DNA of 64,000 nt from Clitopilus passeckerianus (Eukaryota; Basidiomycota; Agaricomycetes; Agaricales; Entolomataceae), in the NCBI GenBank assembly GCA_944990035.1, contig CALYLX010000057.1, positions 124,001 through 188,000 of the forward strand. Reading direction: 5' to 3'. Under the pieces are notes generated by a model. The model was not told where the DNA came from. It worked only from the letters and a program-made list of their open reading frames with translations, and searched no databases. Positions 1 to 11,767 of the stretch are shown piece by piece. Each line of letters opens with the position of its first letter. Positions within the stretch are counted from its first letter, which is position 1. The position numbers were made by a program, and so were the translations under genes.

Positions 1-1100
1 CCAGTTCATTTACGCCTCTACAGTCGTCAAATATGTGGCTTCACCTCGTAAAGACCCTCGCCGCAGCCTCGAGGTTGTAATGGGAATCAAGCCACCATCC
101 CGTTCAACAGATCGCCCCTTTGAAGAACTAGACGCCCTGTACACCTTTATCCTCAACTCGGTTTTGGAGGAGTCCTTTGAATACGTTCAAGCCATCATTA
201 TGGTGTTGCTTTTTCCGTATTCAGCCCTGCGACTACTAGACGACACAGTGAATCATTCACCCGCCTTTTTCGATGACACCCTCTTATTGGATACGGGCCA
301 AATTTATTACCATTTGGCGGACATCACTCTCTTTTGGAGGTTCCTCCCTTCGAGAACAGAGGAAGCATACCCATCCGAATCATTCATGCCTCATTGTCAG
401 ACTTTCTCGCCGACTCATCTCGTGCGGCCTCGCGTTATATCAAACCGGTCGAGGCGGAAACTGCCATAGCCAAAATGTATTTCAAGTTGATGCTCGTGGC
501 TTTGTCCCAAAAGCCAAGAACCAATGCGAAGCCGCCCGCTCTCGTTAAGGCTTTGGCTTATTATCTTCCCTTGGCGGAACCTTGCGACGATCTGCAGCAC
601 GGGCTTGAAGCTCTGCTAGCTGAAGATGACCGGAGATATTCGAGTTATATCCAGTCAATCGACTTCGTAGATGAGGCGCTGCCTCGCAGGGAATGGATTC
701 CTCCACCTCTCACGAGTATGCGGTGGTACTTGGAGGTGTGTGCTTCTAGTTTTGCTCGATAATCTGATGCTTACCGTGCCTTTCTTAAACTAGCGTTGTA
801 CAGCGGTCAGGCTGTCGAACACGTCTCCGTCAAAATTCGAGCAGAAAGTACGTTTAATTGCGCGTATAGCGAACCCTACTAATACCACAAAAGGCCCAAG
901 AGGTAGTCCCTGGAAGTGACGCTTCACTTCATGGGCAACAGAAAGATCCCACCGACCTTAAAGAACCATTATTCAATGAACCAGTCAACGCTCGAACAGA
1001 TGCATCGACCGACAATTCCGTTACTTCTTACGTTGACGACCCACTACGCTCCTTAAGTGCAAACGGGTCGGAGGTTGGAGGAAAATGGCAGGATCCATAA
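1..1100 (+). CDS. NACHT/NLR-type protein, 3' part only
   Basis: The window opens inside this gene, in the frame starting at base 2. Readable blocks are FIYASTVVKYV, a DALYTFILNSV block, and, after a frame change near 332-335, PIRIIHASLSDFLAD and a later RWYLE block. These blocks follow the NACHT ATPase in the large agaricomycete NLR-like (nwd2-type) family, whose members are thought to act in cytoplasmic recognition and programmed responses; the P-loop would lie upstream of the window. The blocks join only if one T is added to the T4 run at 332-335. Probable introns lie near 736-793 (GTGTGT...CTAG) and 849-897 (GTACGT, branch CTACTAAT). The last exon ends at the TAA at 1098-1100. Exact acceptor choices are uncertain. 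It may be intact with a sequencing error, or a pseudogene. Confidence 0.72.
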
Positions 1101-1647
1101 TCTCAGCAATACCGACATGAATTAAAGCCCTGGGTCCCAAACGCTCACGAGGATTTTCCCTCTATACGAGGCCGCAAATTCACAGACAGAATATCTAGGT
1201 TTTTCGGTGTCCGAAGAACGAAATAGGGTATAGACGAAATAGATTTACGGCACGTTTGATTCTTTCACACTCGGAATACATATGTCTGCCAAAGTGATTA
1301 AGCTTCCGATTCTTGTATTCGTCACAACTCAAAGAAACCAGCCTGCCTCTAGGGGTAGTGTGCCTCCTATGAGTATGGCCCTGAGTACGATTCATGCTCA
1401 GCATATCATCATGCGTCGTTGGAGTGGACTGCTCGAAACCCCCAGACATTGCGGTCTCCTACGGTTATCGTTGTTTAACTCGACCACGACCTATATCCAC
1501 CCTCCCCACTCTCTGTAGTCGGTAATTTTAAGAGGCACACACTTTTGGTCATAATAGAGACGTCAATAAGAATACGGTGTACTGCGTGCTATATACATAT
1601 GCCCTCTATCACCCAATCCCTATGCTACATAAGAAGTCCTCCAGAAA
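1101..1647. other. intergenic region between convergent genes
   Basis: This 3'-to-3' spacer separates the NACHT gene (+) from the membrane-protein gene (-). It holds only short overlapping open frames with no recognisable motif and unlikely start contexts. I see no gene, RNA or repeat here. Confidence 0.5.
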
Positions 1648-3367
1648 TCACCGCCGTCGCCCTCGCTTCATCTCGTTCATATCATACTCATCTGACGTGC
1701 CACTCCATGACTCATCAGAATATGTATTCCGTTGAGCAGCTTCAAATTGACTCTCGATAACGCCTCCTAGATTACCCACTGCCCGATCGATAATTCTGGT
1801 AGCCACGTCGGTCGTGTGAGGTTTGGGCAGCGTTGATAACGTGGACCCTGGTTCATAGTCCGATTGGGAAGCGGCGCGAAGGTTGAGGACGAGGCGGGAG
1901 ATCATGACGGACGTAATGAGTTGGGAGAATGAGGCTCCGACTGCTTTTAGGTCATGCGGTGCGAGCTGTAGAGGTGGGCGAAGGTTTGGTGAGGGAAGGT
2001 TTGGAGAATGGATGATCGACTTACGTAGTAAATCAAGGTGTTCACAAGATTTGCGATGAATATGACGAGGAAATAGATAGTGCCGTCTCGGACAAATATG
2101 TGGAGAATCCTACAGTGATGGAGTTGAGTCAGGTGGATGCGAGGCGAGCTCCGAGAAGTGACTTACGGTGTCGACTTGCCATTCATGTAGAACAGCTCCC
2201 TTGAGCGATATAGAGTGAGAAGGAACATGATAGTATTCGTGATAAGTGGTGCGATCCACACTGCGGCTGAAGGTAAGAAACCTGGTCAGTGATACTAGCG
2301 GGTGGTACCAAGACCTGAGAACGCACAAATTAGGCTTCGGCCGGTGAGGATACATCCTGAAAGTATACTCAGTCGTGGGGAATTCTTGAAACTGGAGTCA
2401 ACATACCAACAAGACGTTCATCAGGCAATTCAATGGCTGGAATGCGGATCAGCATGACTTTCTCGAGAATGCCCGCCGGAACGTACCATGTCCTGTATGA
2501 AGTCCAAGAGCGCACATGATGATTTGTGCACACCATAGGGTGAGGAGGCAGGCAAGTATGTATGGGTTTCGGTTGTAGAGGGCGTAAACTCGGAGGATCA
2601 TGATCACTGTCCAAATTTGTGAGATGTTTATCGAGGGAAATGGCAGAAGGTTTTGGGTACATTCGCAGACTACCATGATGTCAGCTTTATGCGTTATCGG
2701 GGATTCATGCGGTGAACTCACCTGCTATCAGAGAAACTGTTGATGCGCCGGGGAAGACGACGAATTTCTGACATCTACAGTAATGTTAAGGAGGAAGAGC
2801 ATCGGTCACGAATAGGACATACGCCTGTATAGATGACAATGTGAATAAGCTCTGGAAATCTGGTAGGAATCGTGAACACGCACAGCCATAGTCCAACTTG
2901 GATCATTTGAGGCTTTGGGGTCGTAGTCAATGGTTAAATGAATGTCTTCGATCAAAACGACACGATACCATCGAGGATTATAATGAACTGCAGAACAGTA
3001 ACGTAGCGATTAACGAGGAAGAGGATTGCAGCCCCGGTAATTTTTGATTTCCATATCCTTTCTACCTGGCAAGTCGGGCAAATCAGTATTTCGTTCAGTT
3101 CCGAAACCCTTTTAGGACTCACCTCTTCAGAAAACGTAATAACTGCAGAGTCGATATTCAGCAAAGTACACTCTCCCAGTGGAAAAATTCTGCTCACGAT
3201 GGTCGTATACGAGCATAACGTAGGCTGCAACTTGAAAGTACTTCGCGGCTTGCCTACATTACGTCATTTTGAGATGGTTTGCTGTATTTCGATTGAAAGT
3301 GAACATCCGCTCACAAGTGCTGCGCCGCAGAAATTAGCGCCGGAAGAGTCGGTAAATTGGCGGCCAT
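1648..3367 (-). CDS. DUF6533-like multi-pass membrane protein
   Basis: A gene of many short exons encodes a probable seven-helix membrane protein of the DUF6533/DUF6534 type common in agaricomycetes; no biochemical role is known. The first exon starts with ATG at 3367 (MAANLPTLPALISAAQHL). It splices to a segment reading QAAKYFQVAAYVMLVYDH, a 20-base exon (LITFSEE), then VERIWKSKITGAAILFLVNR, which is the DUF6533 signature. Later exons give LRVYALYNRNPYILACLL and finally MISRLVLNLR followed by a polar tail to the stop at 1648. Verified introns include 3314-3254, 3197-3143 and 3122-3066, all GT-AG with phases that keep the frame. The conserved hydrophobic blocks come in family order and I see no broken exon in the part checked. 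Some central exon borders were not resolved. Confidence 0.75.
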
Positions 3368-4325
3368 AGCAGACCCATAGAGGATCAAGAAGAGGGAATC
3401 AGTTGACCTTGTGCTTCAGTCACGGCCTATATACCAGAGTGATTGTCTGATAGCCATCAGGATCAATGCACGCGGTCGACGGATGGCAAAACGACTGAGA
3501 TATTTGTGATGCATCAATGTGAGATGGATTCTGCTGGAGTATGGCGCCAACGGAGTGAAAGGTATGGTTGGCGGTGATCAAGGCTGTCAGGACACCGCAT
3601 AATAATCTGCCAAGAAGCTGGCTTGAGCGCTCAGGCACTTTTCATTCGTCGAGCTGGGCGACTCTCGTAGTCCAGCTAGCCATGGTCCACTGCTCATCCC
3701 ATCCCGAATCTTCGTTCAAAGACACCGCCCTTCAATTAAAAAACAAAAAATAAGGCGACAATAGGCCCTAGGAATCGTCGCGTAGACGACCTTTTCAGCA
3801 GCCAGCGAGAACGACGGATGATGATCGTGGTCGAGCCGTTCGCAACGCAGGTGACTGGGCCGGAGTATTTATGAACGACGCGTGATTGGCTGAGAAGTGG
3901 TGTGCGTGGATCAGGAACGATCACTCCTAACTTCGGGCTACAACGCGTTGGATCTGTTTTTGTTCAAGTTGGAACGCGCTTGAGATCATCCTTTTCGTGA
4001 ACAAAATGGTGACTTTATGAGCTTCTAGTAACGGGATCTTTTGGAGGGTAACTTCTTCATGAACTCACATTAGACGGAGTCATTCGGAGTGTTAACTTGA
4101 AATCTTTGTGTTTTATTCTTCATCAACCTTCAACCTTCCTCCCTGTCGTCGATTTGAACGGTGGGGAGTACGCCGTTGTAAATATTCCAAGTTGATGAGC
4201 CAGCTGCGGAAAGATAAAAACCATTTCGTGTAGATATTGTATTCTAACAAAATCTGAAAATAAGATAGATAATAACGCCTCTTTATCGAACTAACTGTTC
4301 ATTTTATCCGACCAACAATAAGAAA
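3368..4325. other. intergenic region
   Basis: This is probably the 5' region of the membrane-protein gene (-) and of whatever starts near 4326 (+). There are AT-rich stretches around 4195-4275 and an AGTATTTATG block near 3864. No coding feature is convincing. Confidence 0.4.
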
Positions 4326-4645
4326 ATGGCTCAACGAACAACGTCCTCGACGTCAGTCTCAGGAACCCCTAGAGTCAATCGACCTGAAGGTAGGCATCCG
4401 GCGCACCTACTTTGGCTGACTATGCTTTCCGTTCCCTTCCAATATTCTTCCTGCATCCATCGCCCTCCACGACCCGTCAAGTTGTCAACAGTGCTGACAA
4501 TGTTGCTACCTTTCTGTTGTTATCTTTGTTCGTGGGTAGACTTGAAGCGGTGTTCTGCGCAGTCTCTGTCCGTTGTGAGCATCCTCACATCATCGACTAC
4601 AGGGGACGAGAGATGAACAATTGCACAATATATTCAGTTGGGTGA
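4326..4645 (+). CDS. possible small hypothetical gene
   Basis: An ATG at 4326 in an acceptable context (AAAATGGCT) opens a Ser/Thr-rich reading frame beginning MAQRTTSSTSVSG. A plausible donor (G/GTAGGC) lies near 4389, and possible acceptors follow (CAAG near 4480, TAG near 4540). A hydrophobic stretch, ATFLLLSLFVG, is open in another frame at 4500-4540. I do not recognise the product and cannot fix the exon structure. It could be a short spliced gene or chance open frame. Confidence 0.22.
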
Positions 4646-4764
4646 GGATTTACACCACAAATCAAACAACTTGAAGCGCATCAGAAAACAAGGAAAAGCC
4701 GGAGGGGGCTCTAACGCTACGATCAACAACCATTTTTGGGTATTGCTATAGCCACGGTGACCCC

Positions 4765-5429
4765 TCAGTTGAAGTCGTGCGGTTGCCAAAATTGGGCCGG
4801 GTCGCCATGCGAGCACTTCGCAATGTCAAGCTGGGTACCCGGCGTGACGTCATTATTTGGCAGGTTGAGACAAAGATCTGATGAATAGTGAGTACTTTAA
4901 AGTTTAAACGACGTCGTGGACCTTCTCATACCGTATCCCGCAAGAACAAATGTCTTGGTGTCACTCTTGAATGTCCATTGCTGACCTGGCGCACCGTCAC
5001 GACATGTTTCAAACGTGACCTGGTTTCCCGCCTGAGGAGCTACCAGGGAGAGCAATAAATCTCGATTCAAATAGACAGAAGTTGGCCTTACCATCACCAA
5101 CATCCATACAGACGGGAGGAGTGCCAGTTGCTTTGACGGTAGTGTCGCCGTCCTTGAACGTCAAGATACCCGGACCATAAGGCGGAGAATAACAAGGGCC
5201 GCTGAGAAATCATTCAGTGCATTAATCGATGTCAAATGCAGTCAGAATCTTACATTTCAGCAAGGTCACCAGGACGGGAGCTGTGGTAGGCTCCCGATGG
5301 GTTAATGCAATTGTCGTAATCAGGATCATGCATAATAGCAGAGCCTGGGTGGTCAGCAGCAGAAGCGCCAGACACAAAATACGATGTGGCGATAGCCAAT
5401 AGGAAGGGAAGGCAAAGTTGGATTTGCAT
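4765..5429 (-). CDS. small secreted protein with ricin-B-like QxW motifs
   Basis: Four exons (5429-5254, 5201-5092, 5039-4932, 4877-4765) join in phase into a 168-residue protein. Residues 1-25 form a signal peptide (MQIQLCLPFLLAIATSYFVS then GASA). The mature part has paired Cys and two QxW-type motifs: GAPGQQWTF and GDPAQFWQPHDFN at the C-terminus. Each is preceded by a Cys block of the form LCLN...LDIAKC or VCMD...TFETC. QxW repeats are the hallmark of the ricin-B beta-trefoil fold, which binds sugars. Only about two of the usual repeats are present, so this is either a short lectin-like secreted protein or a partial trefoil. The start is the first ATG before the signal sequence, with a TATA box 70 bases upstream. 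The substrate is unknown. Confidence 0.68.
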
Positions 5430-5496
5430 CGTGGGAGTAGAGCAAGCGTAGAATCGAGGGAGGACACAGAGATGCGCCTTTGGATTCCTTTCCTGA

Positions 5497-5504
5497 TATT
5501 TATA
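5497..5504 (-). promoter_or_regulatory. TATA box of the secreted QxW gene
   Basis: The minus strand reads TATAAATA here, about 70 bases upstream of the ATG at 5429. That is a typical position for a strongly expressed fungal secreted-protein gene. Confidence 0.5.
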
Positions 5505-6499
5505 CCCCTGACAGTACTTCCGACAGTAAGAATTGTCACCCGAATTTGGAATTCGAGGTTGTGTGTGCATGAATAGAAACGTGGTGTTAGGCTTTGAATC
5601 CAGGGGAGAAGCGAATTGCTAGGACCGCCGGCCATGAAAAAAGTGGCCCCTGAGATTGATCGACGAGTGTTGGGATCTTGGTCACAGACTGTCCAAAAGT
5701 CCGGTAGGGTAGGCTTCATCCATATAAATCGTCATCCGATAGAAATGCTAGGATTCGCACATTATCCGGCGTAACTGGTGACTGTACACGGAACAGTTTC
5801 CCTCCAGACCATTCAACAAGGCTGCATTCTCAAGCCTCAAGCAAGCGACAGGTGACAGCTAGCTTATTCTTAGGAAGATACATGTGTTGGCTGAGCTGGA
5901 ACGCAACCCTTGACGAAGGCGGAAGGAGGAAGCCTTACTGTAACCGGAAGTGGCTAGTGTCAGTCAGTCGTCTATGAATCATATGTAATGATGATTATCA
6001 GTTGTTTGATTGAATGAAATTCACGGGAGACGCACTGCATGTGTGCGGAATTGTCGTCCGTCAATGTCCTGAGTTGCATCTAGCTCCAGTCTAGGCCCAG
6101 CATGCTTGAATTCACTGACAAGAAGTTGTACAAACCTCCTATAGTCAACCAGCATCGGACAAGTTAAAAGTTTGCAGAAGTTACAGAAGGTGATTCAATC
6201 CCCGGAGCCCTGAAAATCAAACCAGTCAAGCTGTCCACGAGGACCGGAAATGGGGCGCTAATCCCGCCGAGACGAACAGTGTCAGGTTGAATGGTCGGTT
6301 TTCAACTGTGTGTCACCTGAGGCCTGGCCTGCCTGAACCTCCTGTCCCTCTCTCGATATGAACCGATGGGATTGGGCAGTCCAAAACTTCCTCGTGGACT
6401 CAGCTTAGGAAGCATGGAAACTAGTCTATGCAGATATTTGATTCTAACAGGACTTATCTTCGAAAATAGTACAGGAAGGTTACGACAATTTTTGAGTTC
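5505..6499. other. intergenic region
   Basis: About 1 kb upstream of the QxW gene (-) and downstream of the serine-hydrolase gene (-). I see only scattered short open frames and no recognisable motif. Confidence 0.4.
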
Positions 6500-9163
6500 T
6501 TAGTTATGCTCCAATTTATCCCAGTACACCTCAGCGCGCTCACGCACGGTATTGCCAATCGGTTTTGGAACGCCGGCAGAAGCACCATCCCAAAGGCCCG
6601 CCCAGAAACCCGCCATGCCCAAGCCCATGCGATTCCGTTGACTTCGCTCTCCGCAATCATGAGATTGTCGCTCTTGCTCTTGTCATCGTATGTCCAGTAT
6701 GGCTCAGAATGATCATTAGTTGGCTAGCAAGCGGTTGTTGGGTGTGTGATATATCTAAAAAAGGATGAGGACGTACCGTGCTGATGAGAAGGCTGACATT
6801 CCATAGGTCAGCATTGAAATGCTCGATCCTGATATGCGAAAACCAAGGGCTGTCAATAGCACCAAAGAGGGTTGGGATCCCAGGGCAGACGTGGTTGATA
6901 GGTTGCCGGCAAGGCCACCGCAGTAAGAAATGGGGTTAGGATTCGCAGGTTGAACAAGGCAAAGTTCAAGTGGGTATTACAGTGTTTTGCATATTGTTCT
7001 GCAGTCATTTTTCTACAGTTGACTGCCAAGCCTTTTCAAACCTGCTAATTTAGTGTCTGCTGTGCCTGCGATGATTGTTCCTCGCCCTCGTAGAGCGGAC
7101 GACGATGGGGTGACTTTCGGCGGCTATTCGACCTTGGAAAAGACCTTTTTTTCTATACTCTGGGGCCCTCAGAGTTCTAAAAACCTTGAAATCAGACGCC
7201 AATTCAACCAAAGAAAACGGGAATAATATGGATCGAATAGCACGGTGAGATTGCTCAGGTTCCGTTTCCGAAGCATAGGCTGCTCCTAGTGTCATATCAT
7301 TCATCTCGCTTAGGTTGTCAGCACAAAATAGACTGCAGAACAAAATGCAAAACACTGTAGCCATCGTTGTTCCATTTCCCGGCGAACCTAGTGAAGCCGG
7401 TGGAGGGGAGCTTCGCCTGGGTGGGACGCGGGGTAGCGCAGGTAGGAAGGTAGGGGGGATCGACCGCTTCTGGATCCAGCTGAAGGAAGCAAGGTTAGCG
7501 TTTTTCCAGGGACAAGGCAGGTATGACGTTTAGCTTACCGGGTATTCCAATCAATAGGCTTTAGCCCCAGAGTCTTGTCAATGACGTGATTTTTGATGAT
7601 TTCGCCAATAGTCTTGCCATATTCACCATCATTAGTAAGAACAGAGACACCGACGTTGTCGTTCGGTAGACGACTGATCTGAGGATTGAAGCCTAATCAC
7701 ACAGGGTAAATTGATGTTTGTCGAGTATAACTCTGAAAACATACCCCGGATGAAGCCGCCGTGCTCGATGATGACTGTAAAGATCATATTAGCGTCTGCG
7801 TATGCCGGTGGACGGGTCAAGGGACTTACGATGGCCACGGTAGGTAATTTGGAGCCGAGCAGCTCCGTAGATAATGGAGGAATATTCAGGCCATTCCCTA
7901 AAGCTCGATTAGCATCTGTCTCCGAAACTCCGACGGCAACTACATAAGGACAGCTTTCCTTCCTGAACGCTGTAGCAGTAACAATCCTAGTGAAAATACT
8001 TTCAGGGAAGGGATCACGGTTTTGCCTGTATCTGGATGTTTCCCTTCTGAGAGAAGAGTACGAAGCCAGGTGGCCTATCATAATCAAGGAGTAAGCGTCG
8101 TCACAGTGTAAGCAAATTATCGACTGACCATATCCACAGCGCTTGTGATAACTCCACCAGCACTGGCAAGAGCTGTGAAGTAGATTCAATAAGAATTCGA
8201 AGTCGGAGAAATGGAAACACCTACCACTGCCGTCCTCACCACCAGCCGTGGCGGTCCAGTATTGTGCCGCTCTAGGCTTCCCTGCAAAAGGATCGACATA
8301 GACACCCAGTCCTTCACGAACCATCCCGTCAGCACGCTGACCATTGGAGTTGGCTAGCTGGTAAGAATATGTGGAGTTGGTCATGCCAAGCGGGTTGGAG
8401 ATGTGTTCCTTGATGTAGCGAACGAAGGAAATACCCGTAAGCTTTGGGATGATATATGAAAGCGTCGTGTACATGTTGTTGTACTGCCAGATGTCGCGGA
8501 ATTCGGCAGACTGACGCAGGTCCTGGATCTTCCTGACCTGTTCATGCTATCAGACTTCACCCTTGTCGAGTGAGAACGCATAAATACTTACAACGTCTTC
8601 GAGTGTGCCGGAGTACCTATAGCTGAAGTCGTGAAGCGGGTATCCGGTGCGATGAGTTGCGAGATCCAGAATGTTCGACTCCGAGGTGGCCACCGGGTCG
8701 GTCAGGTTGAACTCTGGGACGACGCTCTTGATTTTGGTACTCCAATCAATCCGAGGCGAGAGCGTCTCGTTGTTGATCAGGATGCCATTGGCAATCACGT
8801 TAAACAACTATCAACTATCGTCAGTGAGGCCTCAACTCTCAATGGAGAGGAAGGTACCTTAGAGTTGGAGCCGACGTTGAAAGTGGTCGACTCCGTGACC
8901 TTCTTGCCAGAGGCGGTAGCTCTACCATACCCCTTGGTCTCGATGTCGACCCATTTTCCGGTTTCGTCACGGCGAACGAAGGCGATTGCGACACCACCAG
9001 GAGACTTCCAATCTCTGAGAACTTTGTTCACAAAGTCGTCAGTCTCCTTGTCGAGGATTTTATATCGCGATTTGTCTCCTTGAGCCAAGGCCACCGGTAG
9101 CCCGATGAGAGATCCATAGATGAGGCAGGAAGGAACAAGGTGGAGAAGAGCTCGAAGCTGCAT
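6500..9163 (-). CDS. secreted beta-lactamase-like serine hydrolase, C-terminal frame disturbed
   Basis: The ATG at 9163 starts a signal peptide (MQLRALLHLVPSCLIYG...ALA). The class-C beta-lactamase/esterase motifs follow in order: SxxK in NVGSNSK near 8865, YxN in WQYNNMYTTLSY near 8480, the SAGGVITSAVDM block near 8150, and HGG in VIEHGGFIRG near 7765. Such fungal proteins are usually extracellular or vacuolar hydrolases of esters or amides; the substrate is unknown. Several short introns separate the blocks. Downstream of DWNTR (near 7545) the conserved FAGKWNNDGYSVLHF block (near 7360) is in a shifted frame, reachable by adding one base to the G6 run at 7453-7458. The terminal block GFWAGLWDGASAG...ERAEVYWDKLEHN, ending at the TAA at 6500, needs another single-base shift near 6618-6625. 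The gene is either a recent pseudogene or affected by homopolymer errors. Confidence 0.7.
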
Positions 9164-9540
9164 AGCTGAACTGGTTGAGGTTGGGGGAGTAACGTTGAAT
9201 CTCAAGACAATTTATACCCATTCCATGGATTATTGTCGGATTGCGTGAGTTGGAACTGAGTGAACCGGGTGGTATTCATCATGCTGAACAATAATAGCTG
9301 CTGGGCAACTCAGCTCTGAGTTTTCGTCGAACCATTCGGTAGAGGAGCTTTGCCTGACATGAACGAAGAGTGAGGACAGAGATGACATGTGTCCCAAGTC
9401 AAACTCGTACCTGGAGTAGCGTTGCTGATAAATTGAAGTGAAGGCTCATCGACCCAAACCTTTGAAGCTGGCGTGTTCATAGTACTGGTGAGCGAGAGGA
9501 ACGTCGATCATCCATCGAAAGAAACCATCAAGTTAGAGGC
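9164..9540. other. upstream region of the serine-hydrolase gene
   Basis: This contains the promoter side of the minus-strand hydrolase; the minus strand reads TATAAATTG near 9209-9217, about 50 bases before the ATG. No gene is seen. Confidence 0.35.
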
Positions 9541-9958
9541 TCTATACCATAGGGGCGGCCGATCTAAGGATAATAGAATGAGGACCACAAGCAACCTGAG
9601 AATGGGAATCGACATGCAATCTTGAATCTGGTAAGGTGACGTCTCCTTTCTGCTCCGGAACGGGGTCATTGACAAACGCCATGTCAGGCTTCGGTAGGGC
9701 GCTCAAGACGAGAAACGTGCCCGACCACACCTGGAAGCACGGTAAAGAAAGGATCTTGAGTTCAATTTTCGCAATTTGTTGAACTTACGGACCAACAAGA
9801 AGCGAGACTTTTGCTGGATGAATGGATGCGAATGGGGGCTGCTATCAAGGAGGAGGTATGATACAGCACGCCGGAACATATCGAGGCAAAAATCTCTCGA
9901 AGCGACCAACGTGGCTCTTGCTGGTAATAGAAACACTGGTCCTACAAGATCGCGGTAG
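9541..9958 (-). CDS. possible unrecognised gene fragment
   Basis: Two adjacent minus-strand open segments (about 9958-9780 and 9730-9541) could be joined by an intron that starts near 9783. They read GPVFLLPARATLVASRDF and GTFLVLSALPKPDMAFVNDP. Composition resembles coding sequence, but I recognise no family, see no initiating ATG, and find no continuation on either side. It may be a remnant. Confidence 0.2.
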
Positions 9959-11767
9959 CGCGAGACGCCTGGGAGACCGATGATGGAAGTCTTTCACCAT
10001 CTATTCGTAGGTCAAGAGCGGCGTGGCGTGTAAATGACTCGCTCGAAGACGAAGAATGTTGCAAGGCACGCTGGTCCCCGAGGGTTGTCTCCGAGCACCT
10101 CTCGGGTACGTCGTCTTGTAAATTGAAGACGCAATGGGCCCGGGTTACCCGCGTTCAAGTTTAGAGTTTGGAAGGGTGTTGGCAAGGGGTTCGCGTTGTG
10201 CCGACGGCTAGATCGGTTGGCATCGGCACGAAAATGCCGATCGCACATTAAATAAACAGCACCTCTCTATGCCTTGACCATCACTTTCAGCCAAGGTGCA
10301 GCTATGCAGCTTTTGTATCTTCAATAAACCGTGTATACCAGACATAAATTCAAAATATATATCCATACTAGCAGAACTGTAGTGCATTGAACGGTCCACG
10401 GTCCGGGTATATTCGCTTGTAGTGGCCCCGCTAGTCCTATTTACTCATGAGCAGCTGAACGTTCTTGCTTGGCTATGTTAATGGCCGTCTATAGACCGAC
10501 TTGTGTCTCTTTCACAACAACATAAACCATGCTGAATACTCACTGGCTCCCCGAAATATCTGACTTGCTCTTGTATGCTCCATCCAATAAGCGAAGAGAT
10601 CGTTGGCTACAGCGCAACCAGATGCCCTCCTACATTGAGAAGTGGTCGCAAGTCCGACTTATTTGACATTTAAGGTGCTGTATTAGTGTCCCATCCTCAA
10701 AGAGAGAGGCTGGTGAACCCAGGGAGACCTGATGATCCAGGAAGAATTGTTAGCTTAGGGGAAACAAGGCATACGAGAGAGACCCACTCGAGGCCGACGT
10801 CATTCAGGCCGCTCGAATGGGCTCCTCAGGCCTCAAGGACTATAGCTTCTCGTTAACGCCGCTGATATCCCCAGATCCCCACACAACTGTACTTGAATAT
10901 CTAATCCTGACCGAGGGCATACGTCTGCAGCGATCAGCTCAGACGGGCCTCCGAGTCGTATTCCAGTTTCCCAGTGACAGTTTCCCAGTGAGGGTAAGGT
11001 TCTGCGGACGGCCGACGATTTTAGCAACCTGGTATCCCGTGTTGAGCCAACCACATTAATCGTGACCGGTGACGAGCTACACCACTTTAACTCCAAACCT
11101 TCATTAGTGTTTAAAATTCGTCGAGAACGTGAGATTCCGTGGATTCAGTCTCTTAGTCTCCTATAACCCATAGCTTGGCACAGGATGAATTTCGCAGAGT
11201 ATGTGGCGTCATTCCATCGTAAGACTGGCACTGCTGCGGGAACATGAAGGGATTTAAAAGGACTAAGATTTTTTCCTAAGGAAAAACGACACGGATAATA
11301 ATCTGGTCCTAGGAAGACTCGAAATTTTTCGGAAAACGCCACCAGGATGCCCGCCGAGCTTCCTTCTTGCAGTATCCTTGGTAATGCACTTCACAGGTGC
11401 AGGCCAACTCAACGATTAACTTTGCACCTGCAGGGATGCCCACAGTTGCCGAGATGCCGACGGAGGCAATTATAAGAACACTGCCAATTCTTAGCCTATC
11501 TTCATGTGTTAAAGCATCGCTACCCATCTTCTCAGCATATCGACAGGTTTCTGAAGCTAGTTTTCAATTAACTCACCAAAAGAGACTCACTGCATCGATA
11601 CAGCGTGTTGGAATGGCGGGGAAAATCTTCGGCAAATTTGTAGATCATATTTGCGTCTGTTTGTTGCCTTTAGATAACTTGAGAATTCACATGCCTCACC
11701 TCCTCCCCATCGAAATCAAAAACAAAACACATGACACTCAGAGACCCCTTCTCATTCCCCAACCACT
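9959..11767. other. long gene-poor region upstream of Opi1
   Basis: About 1.8 kb with only short overlapping open frames. The longest minus-strand one (11309-11527) has a single hydrophobic stretch (IGSVLIIASVGISATVGIP) but no family resemblance. The last few hundred bases should carry the promoter of the gene starting at 11768. Confidence 0.35.

Noticed and set aside
3420..3638. Minus-strand open frame upstream of the membrane-protein gene
   Set aside because: No motif, and it lies in the presumed promoter of the gene starting at 3367.
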